Below are positions 37,599 through 48,400 of a stretch of DNA of 64,000 bases, piece after piece. How positions within the stretch are numbered: the first letter of the stretch is position 1; each line of letters begins with the position of its first letter. The stretch spans positions 2,210,001 to 2,274,000 of the forward strand of contig JACVTC010000002.1 of the NCBI GenBank assembly GCA_016946835.1, written 5' to 3'. The notes under the pieces are model-generated. The model was given only the letters and a program-made list of their open reading frames with translations, was not told the DNA's origin and did no database searches. The stretch is from Neocallimastix lanati (nom. inval.) (Eukaryota; Neocallimastigomycota; Neocallimastigomycetes; Neocallimastigales; Neocallimastigaceae). The position numbers and the translations under genes were made by a program.

Positions 37599-38386
37599 TG
37601 GTATGGTTCATATAATTTTAGGAATATAATAATAATTAACACAAATAATAAAATTACAATAATAAAAAAAAAAATAATTTGTTTTAAAATCAATATTTAT
37701 TTATTTAAATTTAAAAAAATAATAATATAATTATTTATTTAATAAAAAGAAAGTTATTGATTATATTTTATTTCACTAAAATTACATGTATTTATATTTT
37801 TTTATCAAATTAAAATTTGTAAAGCCTAACTATTTTTTTAATAAACTAATTACTAATTATTTTTATAAATAAAACATTTAAATTGAAATTGAATTATTAT
37901 TTTAGTTAATAATATTATTGTTATAAATAGTAGTTATATATTATTGAATTATTAATTATTTAATAATAGTTTAATACTAATATATATAAAATAAAAATAA
38001 AGAGATTATACAGAATATTTTATTGTGGTTTAGTTAAATTTAGTAATTAAAAATAAATTTAAATTGATAACGAAAATTTTAATAACTAATTAAATAGATT
38101 TGATTATTTTCAATATAACATAATACAAAAGAAATATAATATTAATATATTAAGTGGGCAAGGACAATATTCTTGGCTAAAGATTTTTAATACATTATAA
38201 TGGAATCGGATCGATAATTCAAAAAGGAATTATAAGTTAATTAGTGATTTATTAACTTAAGATTTCTATTTAGTAATATTTGAAGAATATTGGAAAGTTC
38301 CAATTATATAGAATAGAATAATCTATAAGGTTAGAATAATTTATATTATTCTAGCACAATTAGTATTATTTGTTCATTCTGTATTA
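37599..38386 (-). repeat. E1 3' LTR
   Basis: On the plus strand it begins TGGTATGGTTCATATAATTT and ends TTGTTCATTCTGTATTA. It matches 43826-44613 over its full 788 bases as far as can be read by eye. Confidence 0.92.
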
Positions 38387-38402
38387 AGATGCCCCCGCTA
38401 AG
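38387..38402 (-). promoter_or_regulatory. E1 polypurine tract
   Basis: The minus strand reads CTTAGCGGGGGCATCT directly before the 3' LTR. E2 has the related CGTCGGGGCATCT at the same place, supporting its use as plus-strand primer. Confidence 0.6.
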
Positions 38403-38409
38403 ACTCAAG

Positions 38410-41400
38410 CTAGGTAGAAGCTGAGTTAAACTTGACAATATTTTTCAAATGAACATTACGATTCATTTGTATATTAGTAGCAGGATCAGCTAAAGTGACT
38501 GTATTGAATTGTTTCTTTACCACTTTCATAGGTCCAACAAAGTAAGGTTCTAATTTAGTTCGATTAAAGTTTCTTACTAGTACTAAATCACCTGGTTTTA
38601 TTCTTTTAGCTTGATTCATACTGGTCTTTTCTTCTCTCCTAGTAGCCCAATACTTCGAAGCATTTTTGATATTAGATGCGGCCTCCATTACCCATTGGTA
38701 GTGTGATACAAATTTTTCCAGTAGAATTTCGTCAGAAGACTTATTTATACCCTTAGTTGGTCTGGCAGCAATGTCAAAAGGTTGTTGGTCCTCCCTTCCA
38801 TAAACTAATTCAAAACTTGAATGGTTGGTGATTGAGTTTTTAGTAGTTCTTAAAGCCCAAAGTGCAGATGGTAAAATTTCATCCCATTCTTTGTGTTGTT
38901 GTTCTAGTAATCGTAATAATTTTCCAATTTCTTTATTACGATTCTCAACTAAACCATTGCTTTCAGGATGATATGGAGTGATAAATTTAACATATACATC
39001 ATATAAATCAAGGAAGATTTTTGTCATATCTGATGTAAATTGTGTTCCATTATCAGTAGTGATAATTTGAGGTACACCGTGTCGAGCAAATACATTAATT
39101 AAAAATTTTATCACATCCTGAGAAGTAACATTTTCAGTGGGCTCTGCCTCAACCCATTTAGTAAAATAATCAACCACAACGATTATATATTGATTATTAT
39201 TTCTGGTTTTACTTAGAGGTCCTATAATGTCCAATCCTAAGTGTGTAAATGGTCCTTCCACTTCAGTTGGTTTATCTTCCGTTGGTTCAGGGTATGGTTG
39301 AGATTTATTTAATTGACATTTTTCACATTTACCTATAATTCGCTTAATGTCATTAACCATATTGTTCCAATAGTAGCTCTTTTTCAAACGTTGGTATGTC
39401 TTGTAATAGCCTTCGTGTCCTATACTGTGTGCTTGAAAAATTAATTGAAGTTTTTCTTTTGTATCTGTAACTAATTTTCTATAATTATTGCCATCAACAA
39501 AGTAGTCCACACCATCAATTGTCGTAAATTTTTCTTCAATAAATTCCTTAATGGTTCTTGAAAGCAGGTTTTCATCTTGTTCCTTGATAATTTGTGTTGT
39601 TAAGACAACTTTTTCTTTTTCATTTTTCATTCTTGATAAAGCATCTGCGACAACATTATTCTTTCCAGTTTCATATCGTAAATCAATTCCTAACATACTG
39701 ACAGTCAAACACCATCTAGTATGACGAGAATTTTGTGGTTCCTTACTTTTAAGTAATCCGATTAATGGTCTATGATCTGTATATACTATAGTTTGCTTAG
39801 GATTTCCCATAATATAAGATTTTAATTTATTAATACAGTAAATTAGAGCAGCACCTTCTAGATCCGTAATTCCATAATTCTTTTCCGATTTAGATAAACT
39901 TCTACTAATATAATGAACCGGATGCTCCTTTCCAGTTTCATCATCCTTTTGTAAAAGCACACCGCCTATTCCATCATAGGAAGCATCTGTTCTTATAATA
40001 AATTCTCTATCAAATCTAGGAAATCTTAATATTGGGGCATTGATTAATCTTTCCTTAAGAATTTTAAAACTTTCTTCTTGTTCCTTTTTCCATTCAAACT
40101 TAATACCTTTTCTTAATAGAGTGCAGAGAGGAGCAGTAACTTTTGCAAAGTCCTTAATAAAATTTCTATAATATCCAATGGCTCCTAAAAATGATCGAAG
40201 TTCATGAATGTTAGAGGGAGCCTTCCATTCTTTAATAGCTTCAACTTTGTTTTCCAATGGACTTAAACCTTCTGAGGATACTTTATGTCCAAGTACTTCT
40301 ACTTCAGTTTGCATGAAAGAACACTTTTCGATATTGATTTTTAACTTATGTTCCTTGAATATTTCTAAGACTTGTTTAAGATGTTCTAGGTGTTCTTCTT
40401 CAGTTCTTGAGTAGATTAAAATATCATCGATAAAGTTATAGACGCATTTTCCTATTAAGGGAAATAGTATACGGTTCATTTCTCTTTGGAATGTAGCTGG
40501 AGCACCTGTTAAACCGAAGGGCATTACCTTGAATTGGTAGTTTCCGAACTTAGTTGTAAAGGTAGTGATTTCAACACTATCATCATCCATTAATATTTGA
40601 TGATAACCGGAATAAAGATCTAATGTTGAGAAGATTTTTGCTCCATCTAAGCTATCAAAAATTTCCTCAATATTTGGTAAAGAATAAGAATCCTTCTTAG
40701 TTGCTTCATTTACTTTCCTATGGTCAATACACAGGCGCCATTTACCGTTCTTTTTAGGCACAAGTACTACTGGTGATGACCATTCTGAACATGAAGATTC
40801 AATTAATCGTTTATATATGAGTTTGGTTAATTCTTCTTTTAAGATATCTGTTTTTAATTTACTAAGTCGATAAAATTTTTGTTTAATAGGTTTAACTCCT
40901 TCCTTAAGAATAATTTTGTGTGGTGATAAATCTGAAGGTGTTAATTCTTCAGAAGAAGTTGCAATTATATCAATATATTCTTCAAGTAATTTAGTAATAC
41001 CTTCTCTATAATTTGAATTAATTGTACTTTGAAAAACTGTGTCATATATATATTTTATGGGTGGTAATCCTTCAATCGTTTTCAATTGTTGCTTAGCTTC
41101 TTGGTGATTCAATGCTTTGATTACACATAATAATTTTTCTTCGTCATCATATTCATTATTAATAGGTGCAATTTCTTCAATTAAACCTTGATCATTAAAT
41201 CGACAAAGACTATATCTAATTGGATGTATAAATAACTGGTTATCAATTTGAGTTTTGAGGTTGATTAATATATCATAGAATGGATCCTCCTTGTCTATAA
41301 TTCTACACGTAACAAGTAGTTCTAGTTCATTAATTTTTACGGGAACTTTGATTAACACATCTTCTGAGTAATCATCATTCATCGTTGCTAAACGTATTCG

Positions 41401-42408
41401 TCCTGCCCTAACTCCTATAGGTTCATACTGATAAGGTAATTTATCTAAAAATTGCTTTGTGATAATACTTAAGTTGCTACATGAATCTATTAAAGCCTTA
41501 CCATGAACTCCATCTACTATTACATCAACCATAGCAATATCATCTTCTTGTGGTTCATGATGTTTACTTTTATATGTATGATCTATATTGTTCGTTATTA
41601 TTGTAGTAGCACACATATTATCCACTGCACCTGAAATTTTAGTATTATTCTTTTCTAATTTAAGTCCTTGTGATACTTGAGACCGTATCTTTGGAGCAAC
41701 GTCCAATAATTGTCCAAATGTAATATTGCAATTACTGGAGTTTAAATCTTTGATCACGTCATAACTATCACAATCAGTTTGCATTTGTATTCTTCTTGGA
41801 ATTCTAGTTGGCATAATTTCAGTTGACTTTTCTGATGATTTTTCTTGAATTAATTTATTTAAAGTTTGTTTAGAATTATTTTCTTCCTGAGAAGTTTCTT
41901 CATTAATAACATTAACATTACTATTATTATTATTATTTTCCACAAAAGTACTAGTACTAGCTCTTTCCTTATGTCTTAGCTCTTTCTCAATTCTCTTTTC
42001 TTTTTCTATTCTAGGTTGAACCATAATCGAAGGATGTAATTGAGTTGTTGGCTTTTTGACTGGTCGCGATGTTCCCCTTAATTGATTTTCTTTTTGTTTT
42101 CGTAAACCTGGAGTAACTATTGGCTTAGGATCATCTCTTAGACTACGGTGAACCCTCTTTCCTCTTTGGTCACTAGTCTCTTCATCTTTAGGATTTGCCT
42201 TTCTCTTTATAACGTTTACTAAGTAATCCAATTCTTTGGAACCATCCGACTCATCATCAAAATCTTCGTAATAATCCGTAGTAGTACCTTCTTGGAAATC
42301 AGCAGTTTCTTCATAATCATCATCTTCTTTTAAGTCAACTATTTTGGGACGATGGCAGACTGAAGCAATTTTTTTGACGATGGGAGTGCTTCTACTCCCT
42401 TTTAGTGG
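38410..42408 (-). CDS. pol: E1 Pol (protease, reverse transcriptase, RNase H, integrase), -1 frame relative to Gag
   Basis: The open frame begins inside the end of gag (first codon after the slip is CCA at 42408) and gives 1332 residues; no ATG is needed. Order: acidic linker (DDDYEE...YYEDFDDES); protease with ALIDSCSNLSII (about 41480-41495); RT with DHRKVNEATKKDSYSLP, FSTLDLYSGYHQI, MPFGLTGAPATFQ and NFIDDILIYS (about 40420-40440); RNase H with RTDASYDGIGGVLLQK, TDLEGAAL and YTDHRPL, then VADALSRM; integrase with an H-H-C-C finger (HSIGHEGYYKT...CEKCQ), catalytic Asp in LGLDIIGP, Asp in TTDNGTQFT and Glu in SNGLVENRN. A GPY/F-like tail (EPYFVGPMKV) follows and no chromodomain is evident. 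Domain order RT-RNaseH-integrase defines Ty3/Gypsy (Metaviridae-like). The protease has DSC where retropepsins usually have D(S/T)G. Confidence 0.93.
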   Translation of the reverse strand, partial: PLKGSRSTPIVKKIASVCHRPKIVDLKEDDDYEETADFQEGTTTDYYEDFDDESDGSKELDYLVNVIKRKANPKDEETSDQRGKRVHRSLRDDPKPIVTPGLRKQKENQLRGTSRPVKKPTTQLHPSIMVQPRIEKEKRIEKELRHKERASTSTFVENNNNNSNVNVINEETSQEENNSKQTLNKLIQEKSSEKSTEIMPTRIPRRIQMQTDCDSYDVIKDLNSSNCNITFGQLLDVAPKIRSQVSQGLKLEKNNTKISGAVDNMCATTIITNNIDHTYKSKHHEPQEDDIAMVDVIVDGVHGKALIDSCSNLSIITKQFLDKLPYQYEPIGVRAGRIRLATMNDDYSEDVLIKVPVKINELELLVTCRIIDKEDPFYDILINLKTQIDNQLFIHPIRYSLCRFNDQGLIEEIAPINNEYDDEEKLLCVIKALNHQEAKQQLKTIEGLPPIKYIYDTVFQSTINSNYREGITKLLEEYIDIIATSSEELTPSDLSPHKIILKEGVKPIKQKFYRLSKLKTDILKEELTKLIYKRLIESSCSEWSSPVVLVPKKNGKWRLCIDHRKVNEATKKDSYSLPNIEEIFDSLDGAKIFSTLDLYSGYHQILMDDDSVEITTFTTKFGNYQFKVMPFGLTGAPATFQREMNRILFPLIGKCVYNFIDDILIYSRTEEEHLEHLKQVLEIFKEHKLKINIEKCSFMQTEVEVLGHKVSSEGLSPLENKVEAIKEWKAPSNIHELRSFLGAIGYYRNFIKDFAKVTAPLCTLLRKGIKFEWKKEQEESFKILKERLINAPILRFPRFDREFIIRTDASYDGIGGVLLQKDDETGKEHPVHYISRSLSKSEKNYGITDLEGAALIYCINKLKSYIMGNPKQTIVYTDHRPLIGLLKSKEPQNSRHTRWCLTVSMLGIDLRYETGKNNVVADALSRMKNEKEKVVLTTQIIKEQDENLLSRTIKEFIEEKFTTIDGVDYFVDGNNYRKLVTDTKEKLQLIFQAHSIGHEGYYKTYQRLKKSYYWNNMVNDIKRIIGKCEKCQLNKSQPYPEPTEDKPTEVEGPFTHLGLDIIGPLSKTRNNNQYIIVVVDYFTKWVEAEPTENVTSQDVIKFLINVFARHGVPQIITTDNGTQFTSDMTKIFLDLYDVYVKFITPYHPESNGLVENRNKEIGKLLRLLEQQHKEWDEILPSALWALRTTKNSITNHSSFELVYGREDQQPFDIAARPTKGINKSSDEILLEKFVSHYQWVMEAASNIKNASKYWATRREEKTSMNQAKRIKPGDLVLVRNFNRTKLEPYFVGPMKVVKKQFNTVTLADPATNIQMNRNVHLKNIVKFNSAST

Positions 42409-42414
42409 TTTAAA
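42382..42414 (-). promoter_or_regulatory. E1 programmed -1 frameshift signal (TTTAAAC plus stem-loop)
   Basis: In the gag frame the sequence reads CA-T-TTA-AAC-CAC-TAA, so a canonical X-XXY-YYZ heptamer TTTAAAC (42414-42408) sits one codon before the gag stop. Eight bases later comes the perfect hairpin GGGAGT-AGAAGC-ACTCCC (42399-42382). The pol frame is exactly -1. The same arrangement is in E2. Confidence 0.85.
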
Positions 42415-43319
42415 TGATTTTCATAAAACTTCTTGCGGTTATTTTCCAATATAGAATTTAATTTAGGACAGTTTCGTTTGGTATGTCCTTCATTGCTACA
42501 AAACCAGCAAGTACTAATTTTCATTTCTTTCATCTTGTTAGTGATATTTTCTATAGATACATTTTTGTGGGTTTTTGGTTTGTTAAAATCATTTGAAATG
42601 TTCTTATTAAAATTACTTTTAGAGTTAAGGAGATTGTAATGAGTCTTATCATAATATTCAGTACTATTTTTAATAGATAAACGATCAACTTTTTCGGCTA
42701 TAGCGAACGCTTTGGTAATAGAAATATGGTCTTTAAGCATAACCTTTCTCCATGCGTCAGGATTATTAGTTAAGGAATCTGCATAATCTAAAACACTAAT
42801 TTTTCTTCTTCTCTTTTTATCCAATTTATAGTACAAAGATCTATAACGGACATTAAAATCTTTAACTTTCTCGTTCTTCTTTATTTTCATGGAACGTAAT
42901 TCTCGTAACAAATTGGTTTGATCTTCTTTAAGTCCATAGAAAGTCTTCAGATGATTTATGATTTCATCAAGGCTTGGGTAGGTGCTAGTAGATTCACTTT
43001 CTTCATCATCTTCTCCTTCACTATCGCTATCGAAATCAGAATCTTCATCTTCAGTAAGGTCATTTCCATCTTCTAGTTCTTGGATAATTTCTCTTGGTTC
43101 TCCAGAAGCCGTTAATATACAAGCAGTAAAAATAGTTTCAGGATCCTTGATATGTTGGTATTTTATCCATGCCTTTAACTCATTTGCCCAGGAGTTGATG
43201 TCAAGGTTTTGTTTAGTAAGCTTTTCAAAATCTTTTAATTCTTTCTTTAATTCTCTGAAGCTAAGCTTACTTTCTGGAGTACTCTCTGTTGGAGTACTGG
43301 AAGTACTGGATGTTCTCAT
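42402..43319 (-). CDS. gag: E1 Gag with zinc knuckle
   Basis: 305 residues starting MRTSSTSSTP. The capsid-like region (LNSWANELKAWIKYQ, FYGLKEDQTNLLRELRSMKI, KVKDFNVRYRSLYYKL) resembles Ty3/Gypsy retrotransposon Gag. An acidic tract (EDGNDLTEDEDSDFDSDSEG) lies near the middle. A CCHC zinc knuckle CWFCSNEGHTKRNC is near the C-terminus. It forms the virus-like particle and binds element RNA. The reading frame ends in the frameshift window, so most ribosomes should make Gag and a minority Gag-Pol. Confidence 0.9.
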   Translation of the reverse strand: MRTSSTSSTPTESTPESKLSFRELKKELKDFEKLTKQNLDINSWANELKAWIKYQHIKDPETIFTACILTASGEPREIIQELEDGNDLTEDEDSDFDSDSEGEDDEESESTSTYPSLDEIINHLKTFYGLKEDQTNLLRELRSMKIKKNEKVKDFNVRYRSLYYKLDKKRRRKISVLDYADSLTNNPDAWRKVMLKDHISITKAFAIAEKVDRLSIKNSTEYYDKTHYNLLNSKSNFNKNISNDFNKPKTHKNVSIENITNKMKEMKISTCWFCSNEGHTKRNCPKLNSILENNRKKFYENHLNH

Positions 43320-43476
43320 AAAATAAAATTTATTGTATCTATAGAATGCTAAACCTCGTAATGTATAGATTGTTATAAAAAGTAAAAATAAAAAATTAAA
43401 AAAAAAATAAATCTTTTAACTAATAAAATTATTAATTATTTATTATTATTAATCACTTATTAAATTATAATAATCG

Positions 43477-43640
43477 TGCAATCTGATAGTACACACTGTC
43501 TGACGTGCAGCTTACCTCCTGAAAGGTGTCATGCCACGCGTGTGCCACGGTTACTATTTTCAATATAAAAAATAGCAGTCCAGAGCCTACTAGCCCAATT
43601 ACTATGTAGGATAAACTTAACCCGGAAATCTATGCACGAA
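43477..43640 (-). ncRNA. Conserved leader block of E1 (same as in E2)
   Basis: About 160 bases in the untranslated leader with far more G+C than the surroundings, nearly the same as 50942-51103 in E2 (shared runs such as GTACACACTGTCTGACGTGC, GGTGTCATGCCACGCGTGTG and CTAGCCCAATTACTATGTAG) although the two elements' LTRs are unrelated. It is probably an RNA element (packaging, dimerisation or translation). Confidence 0.5.
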
Positions 43641-43799
43641 TATTAGTTTAATTTAATATTAATTAATATTTTTAACAATTAATAATAATTAGTTAAAAAT
43701 ATAAAAATTGTTTTTTTTTTAAAAAAATATTTGTTTTATTAGAAAAATTATTTATTAATATTATAATTTTATCCCCAATGTATTAATTTATTATTATAT

Positions 43800-43817
43800 T
43801 CCCCGATATCTCCATCA
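43800..43817 (-). promoter_or_regulatory. E1 primer-binding site
   Basis: The minus strand reads TGATGGAGATATCGGGGA eight bases inside the 5' LTR. It is one base different from the E2 site, which equals the complement of a tRNA 3' end finishing in CCA. Confidence 0.65.
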
Positions 43818-43825
43818 ATTTTTCA

Positions 43826-44613
43826 TGGTATGGTTCATATAATTTTAGGAATATAATAATAATTAACACAAATAATAAAATTACAATAATAAAAAAAAAA
43901 ATAATTTGTTTTAAAATCAATATTTATTTATTTAAATTTAAAAAAATAATAATATAATTATTTATTTAATAAAAAGAAAGTTATTGATTATATTTTATTT
44001 CACTAAAATTACATGTATTTATATTTTTTTATCAAATTAAAATTTGTAAAGCCTAACTATTTTTTTAATAAACTAATTACTAATTATTTTTATAAATAAA
44101 ACATTTAAATTGAAATTGAATTATTATTTTAGTTAATAATATTATTGTTATAAATAGTAGTTATATATTATTGAATTATTAATTATTTAATAATAGTTTA
44201 ATACTAATATATATAAAATAAAAATAAAGAGATTATACAGAATATTTTATTGTGGTTTAGTTAAATTTAGTAATTAAAAATAAATTTAAATTGATAACGA
44301 AAATTTTAATAACTAATTAAATAGATTTGATTATTTTCAATATAACATAATACAAAAGAAATATAATATTAATATATTAAGTGGGCAAGGACAATATTCT
44401 TGGCTAAAGATTTTTAATACATTATAATGGAATCGGATCGATAATTCAAAAAGGAATTATAAGTTAATTAGTGATTTATTAACTTAAGATTTCTATTTAG
44501 TAATATTTGAAGAATATTGGAAAGTTCCAATTATATAGAATAGAATAATCTATAAGGTTAGAATAATTTATATTATTCTAGCACAATTAGTATTATTTGT
44601 TCATTCTGTATTA
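43826..44613 (-). repeat. E1 5' LTR
   Basis: 788 bp, matching 37599-38386 to the base as far as checked. Its outer edge is followed by TATC and then immediately by E2. Confidence 0.92.
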
Positions 44614-44617
44614 TATC

Positions 44618-44941
44618 TGTTAAGGTTTTAGAGAATTAAATAAAATAAAGTAAGGAAACACAAATTTTATTTATTTATTTATTATTTTTATTTATAAATT
44701 TATTTGATTTTATTTTATTTTATTTTATTTTATTTGATGATATTTAAAAATTAGTAGCAAAATTTACAACTATTTATACTTTTTTTTTCAAGGCATAAAA
44801 GTTGTTCTTGCCACTAAATTACATTTTATTATTATTTTTCTTTTTATATATAAAAACTATTAAATTTAAATTGATTTTTATAATCAATTATATAAAATTT
44901 AATTATAACAATATAAATAAAATACATTTATAATATTAATA

Positions 44942-44993
<52 letters not shown>

Positions 44994-45480
44994 CTATCTA
45001 AAATATTACTAATAAGAATTTATTTAATTGGCTAAAATTTTTATTACAATCTGTTAAAATATTCAAATAAAAATAAAAATACTATTCTAATATAAAGGTT
45101 TTTAATAAAATAAAATATTTTTCAATATAAAATAAAACATTTCGATATAAAATTTTATAATAAAAGTTAAAATATAATATATAAATTTTTAATTATCAAT
45201 ATATAAAAATATTATTAATACAAATTTTCATTATTAATATAAAAATAAAAAAATAAGATTTATTATTAATATTGTTAATATAAGTTTTAAATATATAAAA
45301 ATATTACTATTAATATAAGATTTAATATAAAAATTATAAAGTTTAATATAATTTTTGATCTAATTTTTAATCTTTGAATTTAAAAATTTATTAAAGTACA
45401 AAAATAATAATGTACACATAATGTATTAGAAATAAATCGTAGATTTAATTAAGAATGCATTATTTAGTACATTCTTATCA
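44618..45480 (-). repeat. E2 3' LTR
   Basis: Begins TGTTAAGGTTTTAGAG and ends ATTCTTATCA on the plus strand; includes a run of about 43 T. Confidence 0.92.
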
Positions 45481-45496
45481 AGATGCCCCGACGAAG
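45481..45496 (-). promoter_or_regulatory. E2 polypurine tract
   Basis: The minus strand reads CTTCGTCGGGGCATCT directly before the 3' LTR, at the same position as the E1 tract. Confidence 0.6.
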
Positions 45497-45498
45497 AC

Positions 45499-48400
45499 TC
45501 AAGCTTCTCTGTAAGCGGAGTTAAACTTTACTAAATTTTTAAAATGAACATTCCTATCGAGTTGTTTCCCAGTTTTCTGATCGATTAAGGTTGCCGTGTT
45601 GAATTGAATTTTTAAAATTTTAAATGGTCCATTGTAATATGGTTCTAGCTTAGTGCGGCTAAAGTTTCTAACAAGAACAAGATCACCAGCTTTTAATTCT
45701 TTTCCTTTTTTCATACTTATTTGTTCTTCTCGTCTTGTTGCCCAATACTTGTTAGCATTCTTCACATTTTCGCATGCTTCTCTAGTCCATTGATAATGAC
45801 GAACAAATTTTTCCATTAAAATTTCATCATACGATTTACCTGCATTTTCAATTGTTCTTATGGCTATATCATAAGGCTGTTGGTCTTCTCTTCCATATAC
45901 TAATTCAAAACTAGAATGTCCGGTAGCTGTGTTTTTGGTAGTTCGAAGTGCCCATAAAGCAGAAGGTAAAACTTCATCCCAATCTTGATTTTTCCTTCCT
46001 AATAAACGAAGTAATTTTCCAATTTCTTTATTTCGGTTTTCAGTGAGACCATTGGATTCAGGGTGATAGGTAGCTATGAATTTTACATAAACATCATAAA
46101 GATCAAGAAAGATTTTAGTCATATCAGAAGTGAATTGGACTCCATTATCTGTAGTAATAACTTGAGGCACACCATGTCTTGCAAAAACGTTTATTAAAAA
46201 TTTAATTATATCAGAGGAAGTTATGTTTTCAGTGGGTTCGGCTTCAACCCATTTGGTAAAGTAATCAACAGTTACTATAATATATTGATTATTATTTCTT
46301 GTTTTTGGTAACGGTCCTATAATATCTAATCCTAAATGCACAAAGGGACCCTCCACTTTAGTTGGATGGTTTTCGGTTGGTTCTGGATATGGTTGAGGAC
46401 GATTTAATTGGCATTTTTCACAATTACTAACAATTCTTTTGATATCTTTAATCATATGATTCCAATAAAAGTTTTTCTTAAGTCTTTGATATGTTTTGTA
46501 ATATCCTTCGTGGCCAATATTATGAGCTTCTAAAATTAATTTAAACCTTTCATTTTCGTCCGTTATTAATTTTCTATAATTTCCATTGTCGATAAAGTAA
46601 TCTTCACCATCAATAACAGTAAACTTTTCATTAATAAATTCCTTTATAACCTTAGATAATAATTCTTCATTATTTCCATTAGTAATTTTTGTTAATAATA
46701 TCTTTCTCTCTTCCTTACTTTTCATTCTTGAAAGAGCATCAGCTAACACATTCTTTTTGCCTGATTCATATTTTATATTAATTCCAAGCATACTAGCGGT
46801 TAGACACCATCTTGTTTGCCTTGCATTCAAAGGTTCTTTATTCTTAAATAAACCAACTAATGGTTTATGATCTGTGTAAATAGTTGTAGGTAATGGATTT
46901 CCTTCAATATAAGATTTAAATTTAGTCATACAGTAAAATAAAGCTGTTCCTTCCAAATCTGTGATACCATAATTCTTTTCAGTTTTCTTCAAACTTCTAC
47001 TTATAAAGTGTATTGGATGCTCCTTACCGGTTTCTTCTTCTTTTTGTAAAAGAACTCCACCAATTCCATTATACGAAGCATCAGTTCTAATGATAAAAGG
47101 TTTGTCAAATGACGGAAATTTTAGAATAGGTGCATTGATTAATTTTTCTTTTAGGAGTTCAAAGCTTTCTTGTTGTTCTTTATTCCATTCATATTTAGTA
47201 TTCTTTTTCAATAATTTACATAAAGGTGAGGTAATTTGAGCATATTTAGGGATAAAGTCACGATAATACCCTATTGCTCCTAGAAATGATCTTAATTCAT
47301 GAATTGATGAAGGGGCTTCCCACTTCTTAATAGCTGTTATTTTACTTTCCATGGGACTTAATCCTTTAGTAGTAAGTTTGTGACCTAATACATCAACTTC
47401 AGTTTGAAGAAAATGGCACTTTTCAATATTAATTTTTAACTTGTTTTCTTTAAATACTTCTAATACTTGTTTAATATGAATTAAATGTTCTTCGATACTT
47501 TTTGAATAGATCAAAACATCATCAATAAATACATAAACAAATTCACCAATAAAAGGGAATAAAATTTTATTCATTTCTCTTTGGAAGGTTGAGGGAGCTC
47601 CAGTAAGTCCAAAAGGCATAACCTTAAATTGATAATTTCCAAACTTAGTAGTGAAAGTGGTTACTTCAACGCTTTCTTCATCCATTAAGATTTGGTGAAA
47701 ACCAGAAAATAAATCAAGAGTTGTAAATATTTTAGATCCTCCGAGACTATCAAAAATTTCATCTATATATGGAACTGAATAAGAATCTTTTTCTGTCATA
47801 TCATTGACTTTTCGGTAGTCAATACACAAGCGCCACTTTCCATTGTGTTTTAGAATGAGTACTACTGGAGATGACCATTCTGAACAGGATGGTTCTATCA
47901 ATCCTTTCTTAATAAGCTTTGTAAGTTCTTCTTTTAAGATATCTGATTTTAATTTAGTTAACCTATAACTTCTTAATTTTACTGGCTTTGCATTTGCTTT
48001 CAAACGGATCTTATGTGGTGAAAGTTTAGAAGGAGTTAGTTCTTCTGTTGAAGTGGCAACTATGTCAATCATTTCTTTGAGAATTTTAATAATTTGTTCT
48101 TTATAATCTTTATTTAAGGTACTTAAAAATTCATCACTCTCAATAAATTCCATTGGAGTTAATTCCTTTATAATTTCCTTTTCATTATTCGTTTCTTTAA
48201 CTTTTCTAATAGTGCAAATTATACTTTCTTCATCATAATATTGATTATTTATTTTAGCTATTTCTTCGTATTCACTTTCTGACAAAAGTTTACATAAACT
48301 GTTTAAGGTCGGATGAATAAATAAACAATGATCGATTTGAGTTTTAAAGTTTATTAACATATCATAAAATGAGTCTTCTTTCTCAATAATTCTAAAGTCC

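Larger units (their letters stand above)
37599..44613 (-). mobile_element. Ty3/Gypsy LTR retrotransposon E1 (complete)
   Basis: Bounded by two 788-bp LTRs that look identical (37599-38386 and 43826-44613) and flanked on both sides by TATC (37595-37598 and 44614-44617). In element orientation the order is 5' LTR, primer-binding site, leader, gag, pol, polypurine tract, 3' LTR. Identical LTRs and intact frames imply recent insertion. In element orientation the LTR begins TAATAC rather than the usual TG, in both copies. Confidence 0.93.

Noticed and set aside
42402-42639. Separate short plus-strand genes opposite gag
   Set aside because: Antisense shadows without any codon or motif support.
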